Assembly: GCA_027486795.1 (NCBI GenBank)
Contig: JAIXOI010000034.1
Coordinates: 1 to 64,000, forward strand
Length of the DNA: 64,000 bases
Direction: 5' to 3'
Origin: Sphingobacteriales bacterium
GTDB lineage: Bacteria; Bacteroidota; Bacteroidia; Chitinophagales; CAIOSU01
Shown: positions 27,096-35,168 of the stretch, in pieces
Layout of the letters: the number at the start of each line of letters is the position of its first letter
Numbering within the stretch: position 1 is the first letter of the stretch
Notes under the pieces: model-generated
Told to the model about the DNA's origin: nothing
What the model saw: only the letters and a program-made list of their open reading frames with translations
Database searches by the model: none
Program-made: the position numbers and the translations under genes

Positions 27096-28085
27096 ATGCT
27101 ATACTCCCTTATAATACCGCTATACAACCGCCCCGACGAGATACGGGAGTTATTGGAAAGCCTGCTGTTGCAGACTTACAAAAACTTTGAGGTAATTGTG
27201 GTTGAAGATGGCTCAAAACCAGAACTCAGCGCCGAGCAAATAGTAATGAGCTATGCTAATAGGTTGGATGTAAAATACTTTTACAAAACCAATGCCGGTC
27301 AAGGCTTCGCGCGCAACCATGGTTTTGAGCATGCCAAAGGCGATTACTTCATTATTTTCGATTCCGACATCATTGTACCGCCACATTATATGGAGACGGT
27401 AAACAAAGAGGTTACCGACCGTGGTTTGGATGCCTTTGGTGGCCCCGATGCAGCACACGAGTCGTTTACCGATGTGCAAAAGGCTATTAGCTATTCCATG
27501 ACTTCTTATTTTACCACTGGAGGCATTAGGGGCAAGAAGAAAAACTTGGGGCCTTACCATCCGCGTAGCTTCAATATGGGACTGTCGCGTAAGGTATACG
27601 AAACCGTCGGTGGATTTATTATATCCTTTATGGGCGAAGATATTGAGTATAGCATTCGTATATTGAAGGCAGGCTTTAAATCTGGATTGATTGAGGAAGC
27701 GTATGTGTACCATAAGCGCCGCACTGACTTCAAACAGTTTTTCAAGCAGATAAAGTTTTTTGGTAGGGCGCGCATCAACATTCATAGCTTTTTTCCTAGC
27801 GAATTGAAAGTAGTACATTTCTTCCCAGCAGCATTCACCCTTTATTTATGTTTGGTGCCGATAATGATACTAGCTTGGCCATCAACAGGGTGGTGGATGT
27901 TTCGCTTTTTATTCTTGTTCACGTTCGTCATTTTTGCCGATGCTACCAGTAAGCACGACGACCTTAAAATCGGCGCTTACTCGGTTGTGGCATCATACAT
28001 ACAGCTTACCGCTTATGGCATAGGTTTTATGGATGAAGCCTATCACCGTTGGGTAAAGAAGGAGGCAACCAATGCCAAGCAATAA
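27096..28085 (+). CDS. Family 2 glycosyltransferase, membrane-anchored
   Basis: A 329-residue GT2 with VEDGSKP (about 33-39), IIFDSDIIVPPHY (the metal-binding DxD region, about 88-100), ARNHGFEHAKGDY and a downstream GGFIISFMGEDIEYSIRI acceptor-side motif. Two hydrophobic segments lie near the C-terminus (about 245-265 and 270-290). The product and acceptor are unknown; polysaccharide or lipid glycosylation is inferred from the operon. The 3' end overlaps the next GT2 gene by 14 bases. Confidence 0.82.
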   Translation: MLYSLIIPLYNRPDEIRELLESLLLQTYKNFEVIVVEDGSKPELSAEQIVMSYANRLDVKYFYKTNAGQGFARNHGFEHAKGDYFIIFDSDIIVPPHYMETVNKEVTDRGLDAFGGPDAAHESFTDVQKAISYSMTSYFTTGGIRGKKKNLGPYHPRSFNMGLSRKVYETVGGFIISFMGEDIEYSIRILKAGFKSGLIEEAYVYHKRRTDFKQFFKQIKFFGRARINIHSFFPSELKVVHFFPAAFTLYLCLVPIMILAWPSTGWWMFRFLFLFTFVIFADATSKHDDLKIGAYSVVASYIQLTAYGIGFMDEAYHRWVKKEATNAKQ

Positions 28086-28836
28086 GCCCTATCCAAAGGT
28101 CAGCATTATTACAGTGGTGTACAATAGTCGGGATGCACTGAAAGCAACGATAGAGAACATCGCTTCGCAAACCTATCCTAATATTGAGCACATTGTTATT
28201 GATGGCGGCTCTACTGATGGGAGTGTAGAGGTTGCCAACAAATACAAAGACCTCATTGCCTATTACGTTTCAGAAAAGGACAAGGGCTTATACGATGCCA
28301 TGAACAAGGGCGTACGTGCAGCCACTGGAGAGTATGTATGGTTTATCAATACCGGAGATTACATTGAGAACCATAGCACCTTAACGCATCTTTATGAGCA
28401 TTGGGGCCTGAAGGACGATGTGTACTATGGTGAAACCAATTTTATTGATGAAACTGGAAAAATACTTGGTACGCGCAGCCAACTAACCACCCGTAAAGTG
28501 CCGGAGCAACTTACCTGGAAAAGCTTTAGGCATGGCCAAGTAGTTTCGCACCAATCAATTATTGTAAAACGTGAGTTGGCAGGTGAGTTTGACTTACAAT
28601 ATAGGGTGAGCGCCGATGTGGATTGGGGTATTACCGCACTGAAAAAAGCGAATAGTATAGTTAATACTCACCAAATACTGACCAAGTATCTGGTAGGTGG
28701 CTTCTCAAAGCAGCACCAGCAAAAAAGTTGGAAGGAACGGTTTAATATCTTTGTGAAACACTACGGTTGGTTTGAGGCTATCATTTATCACATTTACTTT
28801 ATCTTGAGGGCTGTTCAATTTAAAATTCAAAATTGA
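28072..28836 (+). CDS. Family 2 glycosyltransferase (WcaE-like)
   Basis: A 254-residue soluble GT2. It has VSIITVVYNSRDALKATIENIASQTY, the nucleotide-binding VIDGGSTDGS (about 42-51), SEKDKGLYDAMNKG (about 66-79) and the metal-site FINTGDYIEN. This pattern is typical of WcaE-like enzymes of exopolysaccharide synthesis. It is the last gene of the operon that begins with BatA. Its final codons (…QFKIQN) are encoded inside a heptamer array, so the natural C-terminus may have been reshaped by the repeat. Confidence 0.82.
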   Translation: MPSNKPYPKVSIITVVYNSRDALKATIENIASQTYPNIEHIVIDGGSTDGSVEVANKYKDLIAYYVSEKDKGLYDAMNKGVRAATGEYVWFINTGDYIENHSTLTHLYEHWGLKDDVYYGETNFIDETGKILGTRSQLTTRKVPEQLTWKSFRHGQVVSHQSIIVKRELAGEFDLQYRVSADVDWGITALKKANSIVNTHQILTKYLVGGFSKQHQQKSWKERFNIFVKHYGWFEAIIYHIYFILRAVQFKIQN

Positions 28837-28849
28837 AAATTTAAAATTG
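28815..28849. repeat. AAAATTG-type heptamer array overlapping a gene end
   Basis: Consecutive 7-mers TCAATTT, AAAATTC, AAAATTG, AAAATTT, AAAATTG. The glycosyltransferase stop codon (ending 28836) lies inside the array, so coding and non-coding units continue in the same 7-bp rhythm. Confidence 0.7.
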
Positions 28850-28884
28850 ACCGAAGACAGTTGGCATTAAAACTTAATTATCAA

Positions 28885-28919
28885 GTCTTGTGTCTTTCGT
28901 CTTGTGTCTTATGTCTAAA
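28885..28919. repeat. GTCTTGT-type heptamer array just before gmhA
   Basis: Five consecutive 7-mers: GTCTTGT, GTCTTTC, GTCTTGT, GTCTTAT, GTCTAAA. The array ends two bases before the gmhA start codon and therefore occupies its ribosome-binding region. Confidence 0.8.
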
Positions 28920-28921
28920 CC

Positions 28922-29503
28922 ATGAGTAATCAACATAAAATAGAGGAGCGATTGAACGAGGCTTTTACACTTCGTGAAGCTGTAATGCGCAATGCAGAAC
29001 TATTGCAACAAGTGGAGAAAGCCGCAGGGCTGATGTACATGGCCTTGAGCAACGGACATTCGGTGTTGTTTTGTGGCAATGGCGGCAGCGCTGCCGATGC
29101 GCAACATTTGGCTGCGGAACTGAGTGGAAGATATTACCTTGACCGTAAACCTTTGGATGCTGAGGCATTGCACGTTAATACCTCTTATCTTACTGCCACG
29201 GCCAACGATTTTGGTTTCGACCACGTGTATAGCCGCTTAGTAGAGGCCAAAGGAAAGAAAGGGGATGTGTTGGTTGCACTATCTACTTCTGGCAACTCGG
29301 CCAATGTGGTGAATGCCGCAAAACAAGCCCGCAAGCAGGGCCTTATAACCATTGGCTTTACAGGCAAAAATGCTAGTCAAATTGACGACCATTGTGATGT
29401 GCTTATCAAAATACCAAGTACCGATACCCCGCGCATACAGGAGCTGCACATCCTCCTTGGACACATCATCTGCGAAATAGTGGAGCAAGAGCTGTTTGGT
29501 TAA
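28922..29503 (+). CDS. gmhA: D-sedoheptulose-7-phosphate isomerase
   Basis: GmhA converts sedoheptulose 7-phosphate to D-glycero-D-manno-heptose 7-phosphate, the first step of ADP-heptose synthesis for LPS or surface glycans. The 193-residue SIS-domain protein has FCGNGGSAADAQHLAAELSGRY (50-71), LSTSGNSANVV (phosphate site, about 120-130) and a C-terminal QELHILLGHIICEIVE segment with zinc-ligand residues. It follows three glycosyltransferase genes, fitting a role in envelope sugars. The other heptose genes are not seen. The leader is a heptamer array with no clear Shine-Dalgarno sequence. Confidence 0.93.
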   Translation: MSNQHKIEERLNEAFTLREAVMRNAELLQQVEKAAGLMYMALSNGHSVLFCGNGGSAADAQHLAAELSGRYYLDRKPLDAEALHVNTSYLTATANDFGFDHVYSRLVEAKGKKGDVLVALSTSGNSANVVNAAKQARKQGLITIGFTGKNASQIDDHCDVLIKIPSTDTPRIQELHILLGHIICEIVEQELFG

Positions 29504-29592
29504 TTTGAAAATTTGGAAATGAGCTAGTTTGAAAATGATTTTTGCATTGTGTTTTTCATTTTCAAATTTCCAAATTGTCACATTCTCAAATT
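29501..29592. repeat. Opposed AATTTGA-type heptamer arrays forming a hairpin between convergent genes
   Basis: 29501-29538 carries TAATTTG, AAAATTT, GGAAATG and so on. 29551-29592 carries the same word types in reverse complement. TTTGAAAATGA (29528-29538) pairs perfectly with 29556-29566 around a 17-nt loop. The pair fills the whole gap between gmhA and moxR and overlaps the stop codons of both, so it may act as a two-way terminator. Confidence 0.7.
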
Positions 29593-30427
29593 AGTAACGA
29601 AATCCCTTTTGCGGCCTATTCAACAAATCAACGTCTTGCTCGTTTTTAAGGAGCGCACCTAAGTGCGGTAGCTTGTCTTTTTGCAGGGTGATGTCGCCTA
29701 AGGCATCGGCATTCGCACCTTCAGATATCAAGAGTTGCAACCAATCAATCAGTTCGCTTGTACTAGGGCGTTTTTTGATGCCGCGCACTTCGCGAAGCTC
29801 ATAAAACAACCGCATCGATTGCAATACCAGCGATTCGGCCAAATCAGGGTAATGCACCTTTACAATCTCTTGCATGGTTTCCTTATCCGGAAAAGAAATG
29901 AAGTGGAACAAGCAGCGACGCAGAAACGCATCGGGCAGTTCCTTCTCATTGTTACTGGTAATAATAACGATAGGGCGGGTGCGGGCTTTAATGGTTTTCT
30001 GTAGCTCGTAGCAGTAGAACTCCATCTTATCCAACTCCAATAGTAAGTCATTCGGGAATTCGATATCGGCCTTATCAATTTCGTCAATCAACAATACCAT
30101 TTGCTCGTCGCTATCAAAAGCTTCCCATAGTTTACCTTTCTTGATGTAGTTAGCTATATTTTCTACTCCATCGCCACCCAATTGCGAATCGCGTAGGCGC
30201 GACACCGCATCATACTCATACAAGCCTTGCTGCGCCAGCGTAGTGGATTTTATGTGCCAGGTTATCAGTTTCTTGCCTAATGCTCTCGATATTTCGTGAG
30301 CCAAAAGGGTTTTGCCCGTTCCAGGTTCACCCTTTACCAATAGAGGCTTTTGCAACTTAATAGCTGCATTAACGGCAATCTGTAATTCTCGAGTGGCAAC
30401 ATATTGCTCCGTACCTTCAAAATTCAT
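29591..30427 (-). CDS. MoxR-family AAA+ ATPase
   Basis: A 278-residue ATPase with Walker A GEPGTGKT (33-40), Walker B LLIDEIDKAD (about 110-119), a sensor-1 region (VIITSNNEKELPDAFLRRC, with arginine-finger-like RR) and a lid domain. MoxR proteins act as chaperones, often with VWA partners. No VWA gene is next to it; the BatA/VWA-like gene at 22222 is the nearest candidate partner. Downstream on this strand are repeat arrays; upstream is a small basic ORF on the same strand. Confidence 0.85.
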   Translation of the reverse strand: MNFEGTEQYVATRELQIAVNAAIKLQKPLLVKGEPGTGKTLLAHEISRALGKKLITWHIKSTTLAQQGLYEYDAVSRLRDSQLGGDGVENIANYIKKGKLWEAFDSDEQMVLLIDEIDKADIEFPNDLLLELDKMEFYCYELQKTIKARTRPIVIITSNNEKELPDAFLRRCLFHFISFPDKETMQEIVKVHYPDLAESLVLQSMRLFYELREVRGIKKRPSTSELIDWLQLLISEGANADALGDITLQKDKLPHLGALLKNEQDVDLLNRPQKGFRY

Positions 30428-30434
30428 CGCTATG

Positions 30435-30477
30435 TGGTTATTGGTTATTAGTATATTGGTTATTTGTTGATTGGTAA
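30435..30477. repeat. TGGTTAT-type heptamer array
   Basis: TGGTTAT, TGGTTAT, TAGTATA, then, after a 1-bp slip, TGGTTAT, TTGTTGA, TTGGTAA. It lies between the moxR start and the stop of the small basic ORF. The same word set occurs at 49459-49493. Confidence 0.65.
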
Positions 30478-30478
30478 G

Positions 30479-30652
30479 CTATTGCAGCCGTTTCCGATTT
30501 CTAATGGGTGTGTTTGGCGCTTTGTTTGGTTTTGGTTTTTCTGTATTCCCTTTTCGCAAACTCCCTACAAGCGACTTGATGCTCTTATCAACTTGCAAGC
30601 GATTGTGTTTTTGCTCTGGTGTTTCTTTACTAGGCTTATCCTGCTCGCTCAT
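30479..30652 (-). CDS. Small basic protein, 57 residues, unknown function
   Basis: An ATG at 30652 opens a 57-codon frame ending in TAG at 30479. The product starts MSEQDKPSKETPEQKHNRLQ and ends in a Lys/Pro/Asn-rich tail (KPKPNKAPNTPIRNRKRLQ). It is hydrophilic and strongly basic at the C-terminus, with no signal or membrane segment, and is probably disordered. It fills the gap between the peptide transporter and moxR on the same strand. Coding status is not certain, but codon choice looks ordinary, the frame is clean, and there is no better use for this stretch. Confidence 0.45.
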   Translation of the reverse strand: MSEQDKPSKETPEQKHNRLQVDKSIKSLVGSLRKGNTEKPKPNKAPNTPIRNRKRLQ

Positions 30653-30676
30653 GGCACTAATTTAACCAAAACCATT

Positions 30677-32290
30677 TCATTCCACCCTATCTGCATTCAC
30701 ATAATACTTACCCTTATAAAAGTAAGCCACGGGTATAAACAGCACCGCGGCACTTAGCATAAGCACTACAAAAAAGTAATAGTACTCCGAGCCCATGTAA
30801 CGGTTATAGTCCATAGTCACTTCTTTCATCGTTGCTGGATGGTTAGCTAGCGTTTGGTAAACAACGGCTTGGCCGTCAATATCCAGTATTTCCAACTGGT
30901 TACTGCTAATGTCGTGCTTGCCAGCTATAAAGGTACCACTAAGGTAAGTGGTATCAATTCCTCCCTCATCGTTGGTGTTGGTTTGGTAGAGGGTTTTTAC
31001 CTTTGGCAAGTCAATTCTATGACCCTCTTCAATAGTTTTGTCGTCCACGATTGTAATATACGTGCCAGTTTCAGAAGCAGAAATGCTCTCAACTTCAACT
31101 GGCGTAAGGATGGCATGGTTAACAATAATGGTAACGCCATTGCCTAAAGTAATGGCTATATAGTACATAGCCATTATCAACGACTTAATGGCCAACGGGG
31201 CTTGCGTATAGGCAAACTCTAATGCCGTGATGCTTACCATTACCTCGCCCGCTGTAATGATGAAGTATGCCAATACTTGCCAGTAAAAGTGTACGGTTTG
31301 CCCGGCTTCCATTTGTGCATCTATCCAGCCACTCACCACAAACGATAGGGCGGTTACAAACAACCCTATCCCAATTTTTCGCAAAGGGCTTAACTTGAAA
31401 ACCCTGTTTAACACCGGATAAACCACAAACGCAAACAACGGCGTAAGTGTAAGGATAAAAAAGGCATTGATGGCCTGTATTTGTGATGGGAGCACCTCAA
31501 AATGCCAAGGGCCAATGTCAACGGTTTTATCCATTAAGCTGCGGCTGGCTTGCAGTACCCAAGTGCTCATGGTTTGGTCGTATAAGCTCCAGAATACTGC
31601 AATGAATATGAAGTATATTAGGCTTAGGCGAAACAGAATTTTAGCAGTTTCTGGAGTGAAAATTTGCTTCAAATAGGGCCAAAAACCAACGGGTTCAACG
31701 GTAATGTATTTGTCTCTGCCCAACCAAAATACCCATGTGGCAATCAACATCAAAAGGCCTGGTACGCCGAAGGCAATGTGTGGGCCATAAACATCGAGCA
31801 GCCAAGGAGTAAGCAAAGCGGAGATAAATGCGCCAACGTTGATGGCCAGATAAAAATAGCCGAAAGCTTTCTCTAGTAAATGGCTATTTTTGGTGGTAAA
31901 TTGGTCGCCAACATGCGAGCCAACGGTGGGCTTAATACCGCCTGAGCCAATGGCAATTAGTGCAAGTCCCCATGCCAAGCCCTCTTGATTTTCAAAAATA
32001 GCCAATACCAGATGCCCAAGGCAATACACCACACTAAGCGTAATGATGGTTTTGTACTTGCCCAAAAACATATCGGATAGCAGGGCGCCAAACAAAGGCA
32101 GAAAGTAAACTGCCATGCCGAACAGGTGTATCCAAGTTATGGAGGTACCTTCACTCATGAACAGGTATTGGGTCATAAATACCGCAAGTATGGCTTTCAT
32201 GCCATAATAGCTGAACCTTTCGGCGGCCTCGTTGCCAATTATGTATGGTATGCCCTTGGGCATTTTACCTTGAGATTCGGCGTTGCTCAT
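30677..32290 (-). CDS. POT-family proton-coupled peptide transporter
   Basis: A 537-residue major-facilitator protein of the POT/PTR family that imports di- and tripeptides with protons. The ATG at 32290 (MSNAESQGKMPKGIPYIIGNEAAERFSYYGMKAI) is preferred over an upstream TTG. The ExxERFxYYG motif (about 19-28) is the family proton/peptide signature, and GGIKPTVGSHVGDQF is the second. About twelve to fourteen helices are present. A loop near residues 390-480 is larger than in short POTs. It is divergent from yhhQ. Confidence 0.88.
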   Translation of the reverse strand: MSNAESQGKMPKGIPYIIGNEAAERFSYYGMKAILAVFMTQYLFMSEGTSITWIHLFGMAVYFLPLFGALLSDMFLGKYKTIITLSVVYCLGHLVLAIFENQEGLAWGLALIAIGSGGIKPTVGSHVGDQFTTKNSHLLEKAFGYFYLAINVGAFISALLTPWLLDVYGPHIAFGVPGLLMLIATWVFWLGRDKYITVEPVGFWPYLKQIFTPETAKILFRLSLIYFIFIAVFWSLYDQTMSTWVLQASRSLMDKTVDIGPWHFEVLPSQIQAINAFFILTLTPLFAFVVYPVLNRVFKLSPLRKIGIGLFVTALSFVVSGWIDAQMEAGQTVHFYWQVLAYFIITAGEVMVSITALEFAYTQAPLAIKSLIMAMYYIAITLGNGVTIIVNHAILTPVEVESISASETGTYITIVDDKTIEEGHRIDLPKVKTLYQTNTNDEGGIDTTYLSGTFIAGKHDISSNQLEILDIDGQAVVYQTLANHPATMKEVTMDYNRYMGSEYYYFFVVLMLSAAVLFIPVAYFYKGKYYVNADRVE

Positions 32291-32431
32291 TGATTTTGAC
32301 TGCAAGTTGTTGGGTGCTTATGAATCCTTGATAAACTAAACTATTTTGCGGGCTATTGGTTTGTTCAATGACCTATCTTATGTTTTGGTGCGAATATACC
32401 GATAAACCGATTAACTGATACACTGACTAGC

Positions 32432-33214
32432 ATGATTGATGTAACCACAAACAAGGCCACTAGACTGTTTTTAATACTAGGGGGTATTTTTATCACGAAT
32501 GCCTTGGTGGCAGAGTTTATTGGGGTTAAAATATTCCAGTTGGAAGATACCCTTGGCATTGATCGAGCCAGCATTAATGTATTGGGTTATGACTTATCGT
32601 TCCAGCTTACAGCCGGTGTTTTGTTATGGCCAGTTGTGTTTATCCTTACCGATATTATTAATGAATACTACGGCAAAAAGGGTGTGAGGTTGCTTTCGTT
32701 TCTTACGGCTGGGCTGGTAGCTTATTCTTTCTTGATGATTTACTTGGGTGTGAGCACCGAACCTGCCGATTGGTGGGTGGGTAGTGCCCAAAACAAAGGA
32801 ATAGCTGATTACAGCTTAGCTTACAATGCGGTATTCGGGCAAGGTTTATGGATTATTTGTGGGTCGTTGGTAGCCTTTTTAGTTGGCCAAATTTTGGATG
32901 TGTATGTTTTTCACAAGCTAAAGCAAGCCACGGGAGAAAAATTGATATGGTTACGTTCAACTGGCTCCACTTTGGTTTCGCAGTTGGTCGATAGTTTTGT
33001 CGTGTTGTTTATAGCTTTTTATGTAGGTGCTGGTTGGCCCATAGAGCAAGTATTGGCCGTGTGTACAGTCAATTATATCTACAAGGTTCTTATGGCCATT
33101 GGGCTTACTCCAGCCATCTACCTAATGCATAGTATAATTGAACGTTTCCTTGGGCATGATTTGGCCAAGGAGATGAAGGACAATGCAATGGAAAAGAGTG
33201 GGGGAGTGATATAA
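32432..33214 (+). CDS. yhhQ: Queuosine-precursor transporter (VUT/YhhQ family)
   Basis: A 260-residue membrane protein with six or seven helices, of the YhhQ/VUT family, which imports preQ0/preQ1 for queuosine synthesis. It shows LTDIINEYYGKKGVR (about 72-86), the family signature, FGQGLWIICGSLVAFLVGQILDVYVFHKLK and STLVSQLVDSFVVLFIAFY. No queuosine genes are in the window. It converges on rlmI with a 3-bp gap and no room for a separate terminator. Confidence 0.85.
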   Translation: MIDVTTNKATRLFLILGGIFITNALVAEFIGVKIFQLEDTLGIDRASINVLGYDLSFQLTAGVLLWPVVFILTDIINEYYGKKGVRLLSFLTAGLVAYSFLMIYLGVSTEPADWWVGSAQNKGIADYSLAYNAVFGQGLWIICGSLVAFLVGQILDVYVFHKLKQATGEKLIWLRSTGSTLVSQLVDSFVVLFIAFYVGAGWPIEQVLAVCTVNYIYKVLMAIGLTPAIYLMHSIIERFLGHDLAKEMKDNAMEKSGGVI

Positions 33215-33217
33215 CCC

Positions 33218-34381
33218 TCAATCAACGTATAGCGCCAATCCCTTCAAGTAAGCACCTTCAGGGTGAAAGATGTTTACTGGGTGGTCGGCAGGTTGAGATA
33301 GGTGGTGCATAACCCGTATATTCCTACCAGCCTCAATAGCAGCAGCCACTATGGTATTATAAAACAACTCCCTATCAACTACTTGCGAGCACGAGAAGGT
33401 GAACAGCATGCCTCCGGGCGCAAGTTTTTGCAAACCCATTACATTCAATCGCTTATAGCCCTGCACCGCGCGGTGCCGCGCAGATAGATGCTTGGCGTAT
33501 GCTGGTGGGTCGAGTACCATTACCTCATATGGTTCTTCAACCTGCTTAAGAAACTGCATTACATCTTCGCAATAAGCCTCGTGGTTCTGCTCCACATTAT
33601 TAAGCTTCGCGTTGTCGTTGGTCCAGCCAATGGCTTTGCTACTGCTATCAACAGAGTGCACCATGCTTGCGCCAGCCTTGGCGGCATATATACTAAAGCC
33701 ACCGGAGTAGCAAAAGGCATTGAGTACGCGCTTGCCGTTTACGTATTGGCCTAGTAATTCTCTGTTATCCCTTTGGTCAAGAAAGAAGCCTGTTTTTTGG
33801 CCTGTTTGCCAGTTTACTTTAAACTGATTGCCATGCTCTTGTACTACTTCCTCCGTTAGTTCGCCTTTTAAAAAACGCTCTTCGTGGTTGTTGGTGTCAG
33901 CTGGTTTAAGGTATATATTGGTCACGTTCGGCAGCACTTCCTCAATAGCCTTTTTAATATCCGTAGCTGCTTTGCTCATACCTGGAGAGTGTGGCTGCAC
34001 TACTACCGTGCTGCCGTATACATCCACTACTAGGCCCGGTAAGCCATCTCCTTCGCCGTGTATTAAACGGAAACAGTTGGTGTCTTCTGTCCCGGCCAAG
34101 TTACAGCGTTTGCGGTAGTCGTATGCAGATTGTATTCTATCCTTCCAAAAAGTGGCATCTAATTGGCGCTGCTCAAAGCTGAGTATGCGCACCATAATGC
34201 TGCCATTGGTATAATGCCCAGTAGCTAAGTAAATGCCTTTCGAAGTCCATACCTCTGCAATATCCCCTTCTCCTAACTTCGAGTCTATATTATAAATGGC
34301 ACCCGAGAAAATCCAAGGGTGTTTGCGGTCAAGGGCTTGTTCTTTACCGTTTTTCAGTATTAGCTTGGGGTACAGGTTCAT
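33218..34381 (-). CDS. rlmI: 23S rRNA (cytosine-C5)-methyltransferase, RlmI family
   Basis: The 387-residue enzyme carries an N-terminal PUA-like domain (1-75, LILKNGKEQALDRKHPWIFSGAI) and a Rossmann methyltransferase domain. Visible motifs are the TGFFLDQRDNR region, motif I NAFCYSGGFSIYAAKAGA, and catalytic DPPAYAK (about 300), with Cys in TFSCSQ as in RlmI (C1962 methylation in E. coli). The assignment to RlmI rather than a close paralogue is by overall architecture. A weak heptamer-like stretch (AAATTCA, ACATTGA, AGGCTCA) lies just upstream at 34395-34422. Confidence 0.87.
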   Translation of the reverse strand: MNLYPKLILKNGKEQALDRKHPWIFSGAIYNIDSKLGEGDIAEVWTSKGIYLATGHYTNGSIMVRILSFEQRQLDATFWKDRIQSAYDYRKRCNLAGTEDTNCFRLIHGEGDGLPGLVVDVYGSTVVVQPHSPGMSKAATDIKKAIEEVLPNVTNIYLKPADTNNHEERFLKGELTEEVVQEHGNQFKVNWQTGQKTGFFLDQRDNRELLGQYVNGKRVLNAFCYSGGFSIYAAKAGASMVHSVDSSSKAIGWTNDNAKLNNVEQNHEAYCEDVMQFLKQVEEPYEVMVLDPPAYAKHLSARHRAVQGYKRLNVMGLQKLAPGGMLFTFSCSQVVDRELFYNTIVAAAIEAGRNIRVMHHLSQPADHPVNIFHPEGAYLKGLALYVD

Positions 34382-34443
34382 GGGTATAGGTTACAAATTC
34401 AACATTGAAGGCTCAAAATTGCACAAAATAGCTGATGCCTATA

Positions 34444-35097
34444 TTACTTAAGCTGGTCGCTTATAACCATCAGCGCATCCAATACTTCTTTCCTCTTCAA
34501 GTATACTATTGGCAAAAGGTAATAACGAGCCCGCTCGAAATGGCTCGTTCGCTCTTCAATAGTATTGGAGTTCTGTCCTTGACGAAAGAAGTGCATACCT
34601 AAATGATATTGTACCGTAGTGTCTTTTAAGGTAAGGCCAGAGAGCATACACCACAGTTTAGCGCTGTAATGCCCAGCGTAATACAAATCTTGTGCAAGTG
34701 CTTTTGAGCCGATGCTATCTTCAATCAAAGCTTCGTCAACTGCGTGTTCATAGCAGTCGGCTATTAACACAAACAGGCTATCGGGTACCCTGGCCAATGT
34801 CGCCATTATGGTTAGCCCATCAGCGTAAGCGTTGCATGAGGTGGCCAACCAATTATTGTTCTTAATGCCAAAAAGCGATAAACTTTGTTTGAAAAGCTCC
34901 TGATACAACTTACCCTTAGCTAATTGGTATTGGTATGAGCTTAAAATGGTTGAGTCGGTTATGCCGTCTATATAGGTCTTGGCTTCAATTATGCGTCCAT
35001 TGTTTAAAAAGGTGTTCAGCGTATCTAGAGTTTGTGCAGGTGTATAAAAACTACCTAAACAAAAGATTAATGTAATTATGAAAGGTCTCAAAAACAA
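34444..35097 (-). CDS. Secreted protein of unknown function with TTG start
   Basis: A 217-residue frame opens with TTG at 35097 and encodes at once a signal peptide (FLRPFIITLIFCLGSFYTPAQ). No ATG is available before it: an in-frame TAA lies three codons upstream. The mature part is helical with TPR-like spacing (LNNGRIIEAKTYIDGI, YHLGMHFFRQGQNSNTIEERTSHFERARYYL). The start codon lies in the T-run after a terminator-like hairpin, so expression would need read-through. It could be a poorly expressed or attenuated gene. I do not recognise a family. Confidence 0.5.
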   Translation of the reverse strand: MFLRPFIITLIFCLGSFYTPAQTLDTLNTFLNNGRIIEAKTYIDGITDSTILSSYQYQLAKGKLYQELFKQSLSLFGIKNNNWLATSCNAYADGLTIMATLARVPDSLFVLIADCYEHAVDEALIEDSIGSKALAQDLYYAGHYSAKLWCMLSGLTLKDTTVQYHLGMHFFRQGQNSNTIEERTSHFERARYYLLPIVYLKRKEVLDALMVISDQLK

Positions 35098-35131
35098 AAA
35101 GGCTTATCTTATGGTAAAGATAAACCTTTTT
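35096..35131 (-). terminator. Hairpin terminator overlapping the start of the next ORF
   Basis: AAAAAGG and TTATCTT (35096-35110) pair with AAGATAA and CCTTTTT (35117-35131), with one mismatch and a 6-nt loop. A/T runs on both sides make it two-way. On the minus strand its T-run contains the TTG start of the next ORF. Confidence 0.7.
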
Positions 35132-35168
35132 ACAATTTGGCATTATTGATGGGCCCTATGTAATCGGC

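Noticed and set aside
27213-27818. 201-codon minus-strand ORF opposite a glycosyltransferase gene
   Set aside because: It is fully antisense to a clear GT2 gene with intact motifs and has no recognisable domain.
28885-28919. CRISPR-like repeats at the GTCTTGT array
   Set aside because: Units are 7 bp with no spacers, and there are no cas genes in the window.
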